Positions 26,006-35,129 of a stretch of DNA of 64,000 bases are shown here, in pieces (position 1 is the first letter of the stretch; every line of letters starts with the position of its first letter). Both the position numbers and the translations under genes were made by a program. The notes beneath the pieces were generated by a model. It was not told the origin of the DNA. It saw only the letters and a program-made list of their open reading frames with translations, and ran no database searches. The stretch comes from Salinisphaera shabanensis E1L3A (lineage in GTDB: Bacteria; Pseudomonadota; Gammaproteobacteria; Nevskiales; Salinisphaeraceae), in the NCBI RefSeq assembly GCF_000215955.2, contig NZ_AFNV02000001.1:186001-250000 (forward strand), read 5' to 3'.

Positions 26006-27438
26006 ATACGAACCGCGCGCAACGTCTGCAGCAGCCAATCCGCAACTAGAGCCACGAGCAAACTGACACCGGCCAGCGGAAACACGATCGCCATGGCAAT
26101 GACGATTACACCCAGATATCGCATACGCAGTGGCGCGCGCCGTGGCGGTGCGCCCAGCCTGCCGGCCGGGCGTCGACGCCACCACATCACGAAGCCGGTG
26201 AGCACGAGCAGCGCAATCGCGATACAAGTCGCCAGCATGACCAGTTGATTGGCCAGACCGAAATAATTGCCCATATGCAAAGCAACGCCTAGCTCGATAG
26301 TCTTGCCGGCCACGCCGTAATCGTCGAATGCGATATCGCGCAGTACCGCCCCGCTATAACGGTCGATAAACAAGGTGCGCTGGCCTTGCGGGCGATCGGG
26401 GTAAGTCTGGGCCTTGTACACACCCGTCGCGCCGACTGGCAGCATGAGCCAGTAATCCTCGGCCAGGCCCTGTTGGGCGATGATCCGACGAACCCGATCC
26501 ACGCCGATATCGGGCGCGGGCAGCGCGCTTTCGTCACGGGAGGCGCTAGCGCCGTGATGGGCATGCCCGGCCGATGAATTCGGCGGCGCGACGTTTTCCA
26601 GCGCCCAGGGTGTACCGCGGCCCCGTTCGGCCGGCGTCGTCAGGGGCGCTTTGGCCACCGACGCCGGCGGCGTACGTGCGCCCGAATAACCCAGTCCCAG
26701 CGCTTCGACGGCGGGCGTAAACAACTGTCCGCCCCAGATACCGGCCCACGGCAAGCCGGTGAAGATCAGAAACAGAATAAGCGCCGCCGCGTAGATGCCG
26801 GTAATGGCATGCACATCCCGCCAGAAGCGCCGGCCACGAGCAGCAAGCCGGGGATACCACACGCCGGCTTTGCCCGACCGGCGCGGCCACCATAGATAGA
26901 GACCGGTCACGATCAGAATCGCGGCCCAGCAGGCGGCAAGCTCTACGACCGCATCGCCGATCCAGCCCAGCATCAGCGACCCATGGACGGTATCGGCGAT
27001 ACCGACCAGCGTGCGTTCATAAACGAACGAACCCAGCACGGCAGCGCTCGCGGGGTCTACAAACACACGCCGCGGCATGCCCTGCTCGGGCGTAACGAAC
27101 AGCATGGCGCTGCGTCCGGCATCGGTCGGCATATTGATACGCGTGACCGTGGCATCAGGGAATGCCTGTTCAGCGCTGGCCACCCAACGGCTGGCCGGCA
27201 CGGCCGGGCCAGCGCTGTCGACGAACATCAGATCGGGATAGATGATGTCGTTGAGTTCGGTATTGAACAGATAGATCGCGCCGGTCACGGCCAGGATCAA
27301 CAGGAACGGCGCCACCACCAGGCCGGCATAGAAATGCCAGCGCCAGACGGTCGCATACCAGCGCCCCGCCGGACGCACTTTGGACGCGGTCACGGCCCCA
27401 TCGTGCTGGTCGGTCGCGCTCAAAAGGCCCCCGTCCAT
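26002..27438 (-). CDS. PepSY-associated transmembrane protein, probable ferric-siderophore reductase
   Basis: 478 residues. A first helix (WHFYAGLVVAPFLLILAVTGAIYLF), a periplasmic PepSY-type region, further helices near residues 140-160, 190-215 and two at the C-terminus, with His residues inside or near helices (WRWHFY, DVHAITGIY, ALHMGNYF) that may bind heme. PepSY-TM proteins next to TonB-dependent receptors reduce ferric siderophores in the periplasm. The gene starts inside the end of the receptor gene (19-base overlap), so the two are translationally coupled. A His-rich insert (GHAHHGAS) lies near residue 290. Confidence 0.88.
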   Translation of the reverse strand: MDGGLLSATDQHDGAVTASKVRPAGRWYATVWRWHFYAGLVVAPFLLILAVTGAIYLFNTELNDIIYPDLMFVDSAGPAVPASRWVASAEQAFPDATVTRINMPTDAGRSAMLFVTPEQGMPRRVFVDPASAAVLGSFVYERTLVGIADTVHGSLMLGWIGDAVVELAACWAAILIVTGLYLWWPRRSGKAGVWYPRLAARGRRFWRDVHAITGIYAAALILFLIFTGLPWAGIWGGQLFTPAVEALGLGYSGARTPPASVAKAPLTTPAERGRGTPWALENVAPPNSSAGHAHHGASASRDESALPAPDIGVDRVRRIIAQQGLAEDYWLMLPVGATGVYKAQTYPDRPQGQRTLFIDRYSGAVLRDIAFDDYGVAGKTIELGVALHMGNYFGLANQLVMLATCIAIALLVLTGFVMWWRRRPAGRLGAPPRRAPLRMRYLGVIVIAMAIVFPLAGVSLLVALVADWLLQTLRAVRI

Positions 27439-29618
27439 GCCAGTTCCGCGCGCCGGGGCGCACCGATATAGATCTGGCTGGAACTGTAGCCCGACCAGTC
27501 GCCATAGAACTCGTCGGTCAGATTACGACCGCGCAGCGTGAGCGTGCCTTCAGCCCCGGCCATGTTCAGGGGCATGCTCACCCACGCACCGAACACCGTA
27601 TGGCCATCGACCCGAATCGTGTTGGCCTGGTCGGTATAGAAATCGCCGGCATGCTGCGCGTCCGCACCCAGCGTGAACGGCAACTGCGCGAGTGTGTAAT
27701 AACTGCTCAGATTGGCCACCCGTTCCGGTACGTTCACGGGCGTATTGCCCGACAGATTGCGTCCACTGCGATCGACAAGTGTGGCGTACTCGGCATCGAG
27801 CACAGCCAGATTGGCGTCCACTTGCCAGCGCTCGGTCAACGCCAGGCCCAGATCGAGTTCGACACCGCGCGATTGCAGGCTACCGCCCTGTCGCGTCTGC
27901 TGTGGATTGGCCGGGTCCTGCGTCAGAATGTCGTTCTGTTTGATCTGGTAGAGCGACGTGGTCAGCGTGGCGCGGTCGTCCCAGAAGCGATTACGCATGC
28001 CGATCTCGATGGCATCGCCTTCGGACAGATCAAACTCGGCGCGCGCGGTATTCGACAGCAACAGACTGCCGACAGGCGATACCGCATGATTGAACTGGGC
28101 ATAGACCTGATCGCTGGCGCTGAGTTCATACACCGCGCCCACGCGCCAGGACACCGGATCGAACGAGCGGCCGAACCTGGTACGCGTATTGGCCACGAGA
28201 TCGTCGATACGGCGATCCAGATCGATATGCTCGTAGCGCGCGCCGGCCACCACAATGAAGTCGTCCGTGAGGTTGAGCGCATTCTCGGCAAACACGCCGA
28301 CGGTATCGACCTGGCTATCGTAGTTCACCCGGGTGCTGAAGTTTGCCGGGGTATCGTCCGGTACACGGCCACGATCCGGATTGGCCACCGTGACCGAGGT
28401 GGCACTGCCAAAGCGCCGGGGCGTAGCGAAGTTGCTGTGCTTGTATTCGCCGCCGAGGGTGAACCGGTTGCGATGACCCGCCAACTCGCCATCGAAATGC
28501 GTATAGGCCCGCTCGCTGACGAAATCCTGATCGTGGGCGATACGGCCGGTTGAACGATCAAGCAGCCCGGTCGCCGGATTGAACGTATAACTGTCGGTTT
28601 CCACCCAGTTACGGTCGGCGCTGTAATAGGACAGTTCGTTGATGAACTCCCACTGATCGCTCAGCGTGTAGGCAAGCCGAGTGCGGAGCCAGTGGCTGTC
28701 GGACTCCATCAGCGCGTTGCGCGGGTTGTAGTTGGTATCGCGTTCGGCCTTGTCGAGTACGAGATCACCCGGCGCACTAACGATGTTCGACGGGTCACGC
28801 GCCGCTGAGCGAGCCACCAACGGTGCGCCGTAATAAGTCGCTGCATAGTTGTCGCGAAAATAATCATAGGACGCCGACAGCGACAGACGATCCGTGGCTT
28901 CGAAGAGAACGCCGGTGGTGAGCTGGGTGGTCCGCGAATCGTTGTCGTCGATGAAGCCGTCCGAACGGCGATGCGACAGATCCGCCCGTACCGCCACCCG
29001 ATCCGAGAGCACGCGATTGCCGCCAATGCCGGCACGCAGCGTATTGAAACGGCCCACGCTCGCTAGCCCTTCTGCCGAGTTGCCCTCGAGCGAGGGTTTC
29101 TTGGTCACCAGATTTACCGTGCCAGCCAAACCGCCGTCGCCGTGCAGTACCGAAGCCGGCCCCTTCAGGATTTCGATGCGTTCGAAGTTGAAGGTGTCGA
29201 AATCACGGATGACCAGTTCTGAATCGGCCGCGCGCATGCCGTCGAAAAGATAGTTCACGTTGCCGCGCGGAAAGCCGCGCATCGACAAGGACGCAGGCGA
29301 ACCCGGAATATTGCCGCCGGTCACCCCCGGCAGCGTGCGTGCGGCCTCGGTAAAAGTCCCCAGCCCGCGCCGCTGCATGGTCTCGCTGCTGAGCGTTTCG
29401 ACCGTGGCGGGCAACTCCTTGGGCGCGAGATTCAATCGATTGCTGACCTCGGTTTCGCCAGCGATCGCCGGCACGAGCGCGCTGTCTTCGATGGTCAACG
29501 GCGCCAGCGTTTCGCGTGCATCGCCGCCCGGTTGGGCCATACTCGGCGCGGCAACGAAAGACAGGCCGATGGCCATGAAACCGGCACGCGGCAGTGCCGC
29601 GACAATACGAATCCGCAT
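27420..29618 (-). CDS. TonB-dependent siderophore receptor
   Basis: 732-residue outer membrane receptor: signal peptide (cleavage near SMA-QP), a TonB-box-like acidic segment (ETLAPLTIED), a plug domain (about 60-170; RRGLGTFTEAARTLPGV, FERIEILKGPASVLHGDGG), and a 22-strand beta-barrel ending in a C-terminal Phe (ELAWTGAF), as outer membrane proteins do. There is no secretin-like N-terminal signalling domain. Ligand probably a ferric siderophore. It forms an operon with the PepSY reductase. I see no good Fur box in front, unlike the second receptor in this window. Confidence 0.92.
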   Translation of the reverse strand: MRIRIVAALPRAGFMAIGLSFVAAPSMAQPGGDARETLAPLTIEDSALVPAIAGETEVSNRLNLAPKELPATVETLSSETMQRRGLGTFTEAARTLPGVTGGNIPGSPASLSMRGFPRGNVNYLFDGMRAADSELVIRDFDTFNFERIEILKGPASVLHGDGGLAGTVNLVTKKPSLEGNSAEGLASVGRFNTLRAGIGGNRVLSDRVAVRADLSHRRSDGFIDDNDSRTTQLTTGVLFEATDRLSLSASYDYFRDNYAATYYGAPLVARSAARDPSNIVSAPGDLVLDKAERDTNYNPRNALMESDSHWLRTRLAYTLSDQWEFINELSYYSADRNWVETDSYTFNPATGLLDRSTGRIAHDQDFVSERAYTHFDGELAGHRNRFTLGGEYKHSNFATPRRFGSATSVTVANPDRGRVPDDTPANFSTRVNYDSQVDTVGVFAENALNLTDDFIVVAGARYEHIDLDRRIDDLVANTRTRFGRSFDPVSWRVGAVYELSASDQVYAQFNHAVSPVGSLLLSNTARAEFDLSEGDAIEIGMRNRFWDDRATLTTSLYQIKQNDILTQDPANPQQTRQGGSLQSRGVELDLGLALTERWQVDANLAVLDAEYATLVDRSGRNLSGNTPVNVPERVANLSSYYTLAQLPFTLGADAQHAGDFYTDQANTIRVDGHTVFGAWVSMPLNMAGAEGTLTLRGRNLTDEFYGDWSGYSSSQIYIGAPRRAELAWTGAF

Positions 29619-29678
29619 GAATCATTCCCCTGAGCAAGCGTTGGCAAGCTTAGGGGCGGCGCGGGCCGTTGCCCATGA

Positions 29679-29689
29679 GACAAATTGTC
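29679..29689. promoter_or_regulatory. Short palindrome upstream of the receptor gene
   Basis: GACAA-A-TTGTC, a perfect 5-1-5 inverted repeat 60 bases ahead of the receptor start. It does not resemble a Fur box. Possible operator of another regulator; weak evidence. Confidence 0.25.
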
Positions 29690-29751
29690 GCAGGCATGCC
29701 CCAAACAACTGACACGGCTCGAAAAAATGACGCCGAGTCGGCGTGTGCCCG

Positions 29752-30465
29752 TCAGCCGTGCGGTGCGATACCGCTTTCGCCCAAGGTAACGACATCGGTG
29801 ATCCGGGCGCCGTCCCAGATATAGCCGAAGTGCTGGCCCTGTACGGCAGGCGACAGCACCCGCGCGCGCATCGCCGCCACGCATTCACCTCCCGGATCGC
29901 GCACGCTGGGATAAACGATACCGCTCTCGCCGGCCGCATACACCTGCACGCCGTAGCGTTGCGAGGCGGCATAGTTTTGGGCGTCGAGCAGCGGCTGTGC
30001 GGCCACCGAATCGTCACGCAAATCACGCAGATCGCCGTCGAGCTCGACCTGATAGACGCGCATTTCGATCGTCATCGGCGGCTGCTGGCTGTCGGCAAGA
30101 AAGCGCTCGCGATGAAACACCGTCTCGCGCACCGCGGTGGCTTCGCTTTTCGCGGCATAGAACACGCCGAAACTGCCGTCGGAAAACCGCGATCCGGCGG
30201 GATTGACGTGGGTGAACGCCGCCATCACCGGCGTCGCGCCCGGGCCTGTCATACGCTCGTCGACCGGCACTCGCGACAGCTCGCCAACTTCGTCGCGCAG
30301 ACGGTCGTTGGTGAGCGACTCGACCGCGAAAGTGGCCTCCAGATCGGCTGCGTCGGCTACACGATCGAACAATCCGCGCGGCGGAAAACGCGAGGGCACG
30401 AGCCGATAGCTGGGCTGCCAGCGCACAGGTCGGCGCGCAAAATCGTCGACAGCCAGCCCACTCAT
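29752..30465 (-). CDS. RES-domain toxin (NAD+-degrading type)
   Basis: 237 residues of the RES family, whose characterised toxins break down NAD+ in the cytoplasm. Family residues are visible: Arg in YRLVPSRFPPRGLF near the start, Glu in EATAVRETVFHRE, and the C-terminal Ser-containing region GGECVAAMRARVL. The gene follows an Xre/MbcA-type antitoxin gene with an ATGA overlap, the standard order for RES-Xre toxin-antitoxin loci. The ATG at 30465 is chosen for that overlap. Confidence 0.88.
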   Translation of the reverse strand: MSGLAVDDFARRPVRWQPSYRLVPSRFPPRGLFDRVADAADLEATFAVESLTNDRLRDEVGELSRVPVDERMTGPGATPVMAAFTHVNPAGSRFSDGSFGVFYAAKSEATAVRETVFHRERFLADSQQPPMTIEMRVYQVELDGDLRDLRDDSVAAQPLLDAQNYAASQRYGVQVYAAGESGIVYPSVRDPGGECVAAMRARVLSPAVQGQHFGYIWDGARITDVVTLGESGIAPHG

Positions 30466-30887
30466 GCCCAACCGCCCCGCTCGGCATCGAGATGGCGCCG
30501 CACCACCGACAGATCTTCGATATGGCCGGCCAGCATGCGTTCCAGCGGTGTCTTGCCGCCGAAAAGCGGATTGCTGTTGGGCTGCTTGATCCAGCCGTCG
30601 GCCGCATCGGCGCGCGGCAGGAGCATTTCCAGGCTTTTATAGACACCCAGCAGCAGCGACAAACGCTCCATCTGCCCCACATCGAGGGTGATATTCGGCG
30701 CGCGTTTCCAGCGCCGGTATGTGCTCACCGGCGTACCCAGCAAACGCGCGGCCTGAATATCGGTCAGTCCCCACTGGCGGGCGATACCGAACCAGGTACG
30801 TAACGCACCCGGACTGATCCGGCGCCGCAGTTCGGCGTCGTGAATATCCGCACGAGCATCCTGTTGGGCGGCAGCAGCTGATGTCAT
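30462..30887 (-). CDS. Xre/MbcA/ParS-type antitoxin
   Basis: 141 residues. An N-terminal helix-turn-helix (GLTDIQAARLLGTPVSTYRRWKR, about residues 40-62) and a C-terminal toxin-binding region of the MbcA/ParS type (LLGVYKSLEMLL, then NPLFGGKTPLERML), which includes the usual short helix that plugs the RES active site. It should neutralise the downstream RES toxin and repress the operon. Two near-identical 10-base palindromes lie directly upstream. TGGAG at a suitable distance supports the start. Confidence 0.88.
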   Translation of the reverse strand: MTSAAAAQQDARADIHDAELRRRISPGALRTWFGIARQWGLTDIQAARLLGTPVSTYRRWKRAPNITLDVGQMERLSLLLGVYKSLEMLLPRADAADGWIKQPNSNPLFGGKTPLERMLAGHIEDLSVVRRHLDAERGGWA

Positions 30888-30902
30888 GACTGGCTCCAGG
30901 TA

Positions 30903-30941
30903 ATCATATGATCACTTTAAACTATTTTACGATCATTTGAT
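30903..30941. promoter_or_regulatory. Paired palindromic operators of the RES/Xre locus
   Basis: ATCATATGAT (30903-30912) and ATCATTTGAT (30932-30941) differ in one base and have centres 29 bases apart, close to three helical turns, upstream of the antitoxin gene. A TAAAAT (-10-like, minus strand) lies between them. The arrangement fits cooperative autorepression by the antitoxin and may also affect the divergent hydrolase gene. Confidence 0.65.
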
Positions 30942-31024
30942 AATTAGTAAGATTGGACACTCGTTTGGCCTGCGTCGATCGCTGCCCGATAATGCGCCAT
31001 CGTTGTATGAGCCAAGCAGTAGTT

Positions 31025-32275
31025 ATGACCGCCAACACTATCCAGATCGACGCCCCCGATGGCAGCCGTTTCAGCGCCTATCGCGCCCTGCCGGAAGCCG
31101 GCAATGGGCCGGCGGTGATCGTGCTGCAGGAAATCTTCGGCGTGAACCGGCATATCCGTGAGGTGTGCGATTTCTATGCCGAGGAAGGCTATATCGCGAT
31201 CGCGCCCGATCTGTTTCATCAGTTCAAGCCGGGTATCGAGCTTGGCTATGAACCCGAAGACTTCGAGCAGGCCTTCGGCTATTTCCAGAATCTGGATATC
31301 GACCGCACGATGGCCGATATCGGCGCGACCGTAGCCGCCGCGCGGGCCATGGATGAAGTCGTGGCCGAACCCAAACGCGGCGATGTGGGCGTCGTCGGTT
31401 TCTGCCTGGGCGGCAAGCTCGCCTATCTGGCCGCGGCGCAATGCGACGTGGACTGCGCAGTCGGCTATTACGGCGTGGGTATCGACGAATCATTGGATCT
31501 CGCCGACGCCATCGATTGCCCCATGGCGCTGCATTTCGGCGGCCTGGACAAGTTCTCGCCGCCCGAAACCATCGAAAAGATTCGCAGCGTCTTTGCCGGC
31601 AACCCCGACGTGCAGGTGTTCGTCTACGACAACGCCGATCATGCCTTCAACCGCTGGGGCAACGATCACTACAACCCCGGCGCCGCCCGGCTGGCCCACA
31701 CGCGCACGCTGGCCGTACTGCGCGGCGCACTCGGCCCGCGCTACGATCTGGCAGCCATTGCCGACCACCACTTCGAGCTGGAATTCGCGGCCCGCGATGT
31801 CGACGCAACCATGACGACCATGGTCGCCGAGCCCTATGTGAATCATGTGCCGACTATGACCGGCGGCACCGGCCACGACTATCTCAAACGCTTCTACAAG
31901 CACCACTTCATTCCGAAGAACCCGGCCGATCTTCAGATGAAGCCGATTTCGCGCACGGTCGGCGTGGACCGCATGGTCGACGAATTCGTGCTGTGCTTTA
32001 CCCACGACTGCGAAATCGACTGGCTGCTGCCGGGCATCGAGCCCACCGGAAAATACGTCGAGATTCCTTTCGTGGCGATCGTGACCTTTCGTGGCAACAA
32101 GCTCTACAACGAGCATATCTACTGGGATCAGGCCTCGCTGCTGGTCCAGATCGGCAAGCTCGACCCCACCGGCCTGCCCGTCGCCGGCGTCGAAACTGCC
32201 CAGAAACTGCTGGACAAGAACCAGCCCAGCAACGACCTGATGCGCAATTGGGCCACCAGCGCCGATCTCGACTGA
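31025..32275 (+). CDS. Fusion: dienelactone hydrolase + NTF2/SnoaL-like domain
   Basis: 416 residues. Residues about 1-235 are a dienelactone hydrolase (carboxymethylenebutenolidase) domain with the complete triad: Cys127 in GFCLGG, Asp175 in GGLDKF and His206 in DNADHAF. Residues about 250-416 form a separate NTF2/SnoaL-like alpha+beta domain (MVAEPYVNHVPTMTGG, FVLCFTHDCEIDWLLPG, YWDQASLLVQIGKLDP). The natural substrate is probably a lactone or ester; the second domain may bind or shield it. The start is uncertain between ATG 31025 and ATG 31007. The gene faces away from the RES/Xre locus. Confidence 0.85.
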   Translation: MTANTIQIDAPDGSRFSAYRALPEAGNGPAVIVLQEIFGVNRHIREVCDFYAEEGYIAIAPDLFHQFKPGIELGYEPEDFEQAFGYFQNLDIDRTMADIGATVAAARAMDEVVAEPKRGDVGVVGFCLGGKLAYLAAAQCDVDCAVGYYGVGIDESLDLADAIDCPMALHFGGLDKFSPPETIEKIRSVFAGNPDVQVFVYDNADHAFNRWGNDHYNPGAARLAHTRTLAVLRGALGPRYDLAAIADHHFELEFAARDVDATMTTMVAEPYVNHVPTMTGGTGHDYLKRFYKHHFIPKNPADLQMKPISRTVGVDRMVDEFVLCFTHDCEIDWLLPGIEPTGKYVEIPFVAIVTFRGNKLYNEHIYWDQASLLVQIGKLDPTGLPVAGVETAQKLLDKNQPSNDLMRNWATSADLD

Positions 32276-32330
32276 TGACGACGTGCCGTCGACGACGCCA
32301 CCGTAGCAACATCGCGCCAGGCCTGCCGTG

Positions 32331-33209
32331 ATGCTGGCGCGTGCGCTGCCGCTGTTCTTCGTGCTTATCTGGTCAACCGGCTTCATCGCCGCGCGTCTGG
32401 TTACGCCCTACGCCGATCCGCTGACGTTTCTGTGTTATCGCTACCTGCTGACGGCCGCCGCATTCGTAGTCATCGCGATCGCGGTGGGCGCGCCCTGGCC
32501 GCACGGCCTACGCGCGTGGACGAATGCGCTGGTCGCCGGCGTGCTGCTGCAGGGAATTTATCTCGGCGGTGTCTTCTGGGCGGTCAACGAGGGCCTGCCC
32601 GCCGGCGTGGCCGCCCTCGTGGTCGGCCTGCAGCCGCTGCTCACCGCGGCGCTGGCGTTCCCCCTGCTCGGTGAAACGGTGGGCACACGCAAGTGGGTGG
32701 GCATTGCTCTGGGCTTTGGCGGTGCCATGCTGGTACTCGAACCGCGCCTGGCCGTGGATATGGCCGAGCTCAGCCCGGGCCCGCTGCTGGCAGTGTTTGC
32801 CGCCATGCTCGGCATCACCCTGGGCACGATCTGGCAGAAACGCACCGGCGCGGCGGCCGATATTCGCACGAATGCCGCCGTGCAGTTCATTGGCGCGGCC
32901 CTCATGACTACGCCTGTCGCGCTATGGCTCGAAAGCGGACGTTTCGAGACGACCTGGCAAGCCTGGACCGGCTTGCTGTGGTCGTCGCTGGGTTTATCGG
33001 TGGGCGCGATTTCGCTGCTGCTTTTTCTCATTCGCCGCGGCTCGGTGGCCAGCGTGGCATCGCTGTTCTATCTGGTGCCGCCGGTTGTCGCTGTCTTCGC
33101 GTATCTGTTGTTCAACGAAACGCTCAATACGCTGCAGATCATCGGCATGGGCGTGGCGGTGGCGGGCGTGGCCATAGCCAGCCGAACCGGACGCGCGGCG
33201 GTCGCGTAG
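32331..33209 (+). CDS. EamA/DMT-family transporter
   Basis: 292 residues with ten hydrophobic helices in two EamA halves; LFFVLIWSTGFIAARLVTPYADP at the start is typical, and the second half has LGITLGTIWQKRTGAAADIR followed by helices. It is a second, distant paralogue of the transporter at 23.2 kb. Substrate unknown. It begins 55 bases after the dienelactone hydrolase fusion on the same strand. ATG 32331 is preferred over the adjacent GTG. Confidence 0.9.
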   Translation: MLARALPLFFVLIWSTGFIAARLVTPYADPLTFLCYRYLLTAAAFVVIAIAVGAPWPHGLRAWTNALVAGVLLQGIYLGGVFWAVNEGLPAGVAALVVGLQPLLTAALAFPLLGETVGTRKWVGIALGFGGAMLVLEPRLAVDMAELSPGPLLAVFAAMLGITLGTIWQKRTGAAADIRTNAAVQFIGAALMTTPVALWLESGRFETTWQAWTGLLWSSLGLSVGAISLLLFLIRRGSVASVASLFYLVPPVVAVFAYLLFNETLNTLQIIGMGVAVAGVAIASRTGRAAVA

Positions 33210-33305
33210 CAGCCTCACTGCGAATCGGACCACCGCCGCTCAAAGCCATTGCATTATGCACATGATATCGTGTCGTGCTTTTATGACGTTGATCCGGAGC
33301 GATCC

Positions 33306-34202
33306 ATGAAAACAGCCTTTCTCGGGCTCGGCACGATGGGCGCGCCCATGGCGAGAAATCTTGTCGCCGGCGGCGTCGATCTCACGGTCTGGAACCGGTC
33401 CAGACAAACGGTCGACTCGCTGTGTGAGGCCGGTGCGCACGCGGCGGATTCACCTGAAGCCGCGGTGGCGGACGCCGATGTGGTGTTCTCGATACTCGCC
33501 GACGATGCTGTCAGCGAGAAGGTGGTCGTCGAATCCGGCGCGCTTGCCAGGATGAAGCGCGGCGCTATTCACGTGAACATGGCGACGGTGTCCGTACCCT
33601 TTGCCCAACGCATGGCCGCCCTGCACGCCGAACATGGCGTGCAGTACGTGGCCGCGCCGGTGATGGGCCGTGCCGATGTCGCGGCAGCGGCCAAGCTCAA
33701 TATCCTCGCCGCCGGCGACGATCACGCGATTGAAACCGTCACCCCGCTGCTTGAAAATATGGGCCAGAAAGTGTGGCCGGTAGGCGCGTCGGCCGAGATG
33801 GCCAACGTGGTCAAGATCCAGGTCAACTTCATGCTGGCCGTGGCGATCGAATCCATGGGCGAAGCCTGTGCGCTGGGCGAGGTGTACGGCATCGAAACCG
33901 GCAAGTTCCTGGATATCGTTACCAATACCCTGTTCGCCTGCCTCGGCTATCAAAGCTACGCCAGGCTGATTCGCGAATCCCGATACAAGCCTGCGAACAT
34001 GCCGGCGACACTGGGCAACAAGGATGTGGGCCTGGCGTTATCGGCGGCCAACGACCGCCAGGTGCCGCTGCCGCTGGGTGGCGTGCTGCGCGACAGCCTG
34101 AACGAGATCATTGCCAACGGCGACGGCGACAAGGACTGGGGTGCGCTGGCCGAATACGCGGCCAAACGCGCGCGTATCGACCGCTCGCGGGAGCGTTCTT
34201 AA
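33306..34202 (+). CDS. NAD(P)-dependent beta-hydroxyacid dehydrogenase (3-hydroxyisobutyrate dehydrogenase family)
   Basis: 298 residues. N-terminal Rossmann motif FLGLGTMGAPMARNLVAGG, then the substrate-binding VAAPVMGRADVAAAAKL and catalytic Lys in MANVVKIQVNFMLA. Members reduce or oxidise beta-hydroxyacids such as 3-hydroxyisobutyrate, tartronate semialdehyde or succinic semialdehyde. The exact substrate cannot be set from sequence. A GGAG site precedes ATG 33306, which also directly precedes the Rossmann motif, so the longer open frame upstream is disregarded. Confidence 0.9.
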   Translation: MKTAFLGLGTMGAPMARNLVAGGVDLTVWNRSRQTVDSLCEAGAHAADSPEAAVADADVVFSILADDAVSEKVVVESGALARMKRGAIHVNMATVSVPFAQRMAALHAEHGVQYVAAPVMGRADVAAAAKLNILAAGDDHAIETVTPLLENMGQKVWPVGASAEMANVVKIQVNFMLAVAIESMGEACALGEVYGIETGKFLDIVTNTLFACLGYQSYARLIRESRYKPANMPATLGNKDVGLALSAANDRQVPLPLGGVLRDSLNEIIANGDGDKDWGALAEYAAKRARIDRSRERS

Positions 34203-34401
34203 CTCGCCAAGAAATAGCGTTAATTGTGTATGAGGTCGGCCGCGTTCATACAAGCATGCTGTCCGCAAATGAACGCCAAGAAGCGCAAATAAGGCATCAA
34301 AACGCGAGATCGAAGTAACTGAAATCGGCGTCGCGGACCTGGTGCCGGACTTTGTACATCAGAAATGACGCTGCGGTGCCTGATTGTTAAGGCGTGCGCG
34401 A

Positions 34402-35085
34402 TTACGAGCGAGCGCGAAGCAGACGCTCGAGCAACCGGTCGGCCTCGGCCTGTAGCGCGGCGCGCTGGCCGGCCAGCTGGCGCCGCTCGGCTTCGTCTTC
34501 GAGCCCGTCGATGTTGGTATCCACGTTGATCAACACCATCGACAGGCCGGCATGGACGAGCCGCGCGCCGGCACGGGCATCGCTTTGCAGGGCCGGCTTG
34601 ATGTCGCCCATGGCCTGCTCGGTGTATTCGAGTGGCTCAAGACAGCAACGCGCCGTCTCCAACGGCACCTGATTGATGCGTTCGACGGCGCGATCCAGCC
34701 GCTTGTCCGCATCGTTTTCGTCTGCGTGTTTCTTCGCGGCCAGATAGGCCTTGAAGGCGGCGATATCTTCGTCCGCATAGCCACTGAGCTGGGTTACCAA
34801 CTGCTGGGCCTGCGCGATCAAACGCGCACAGCGCGTATCCTGATCTTTCGACTGCGTGAGCCGCAGTCCCTTGAGTACCAGTGCAAGCCCGTCGGCGGCG
34901 GCGTTGGCGGCCACCGCCCCGCAGCCGGGCATGGCGCGGGATTGGATATCGTCGCGAAACGCGCCCAGCGTCATTTGCGTGGTGCTTGGTGTGGCCATGC
35001 CAATCGGCTCGTGTCGAATCAGATCGCCGAGTGTCGCACGGGCGGCCCGGCGCACCTCGCCCCGTGTCATCGAAACGCCGGCCAT
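34402..35085 (-). CDS. Orphan cyclodeaminase/cyclohydrolase-family (FTCD C-terminal-like) protein
   Basis: Up to 227 residues, nearly all helical. The pattern resembles the formiminotransferase-cyclodeaminase C-terminal family: FRDDIQSRAMPGCGAVAANAAADGLALVLKG (the family normally has PGGGSVAA), the DEDIAAFKAYLAAKK helix, PLETARCCLEP, and LVHAGLSMVLINVDTNI. Family members act on formimino- or methenyl-tetrahydrofolate or serve as serine-cycle cyclohydrolases. Here it stands alone, with no folate or histidine genes nearby. The middle Gly of PGGG is Cys, so function may differ. The start is uncertain; ATG 34998 would trim a 29-residue leader. Confidence 0.7.
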   Translation of the reverse strand: MAGVSMTRGEVRRAARATLGDLIRHEPIGMATPSTTQMTLGAFRDDIQSRAMPGCGAVAANAAADGLALVLKGLRLTQSKDQDTRCARLIAQAQQLVTQLSGYADEDIAAFKAYLAAKKHADENDADKRLDRAVERINQVPLETARCCLEPLEYTEQAMGDIKPALQSDARAGARLVHAGLSMVLINVDTNIDGLEDEAERRQLAGQRAALQAEADRLLERLLRARS

Positions 35086-35129
35086 CTCTGATAGCGTGAC
35101 GGTTCATTTCGAAACCGTAGAGCTACACG

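Noticed and set aside
34203-34401. Small gene between the hydroxyacid dehydrogenase and cyclodeaminase-like genes
   Set aside because: No frame with a ribosome site or coding-like composition in these 199 bases.
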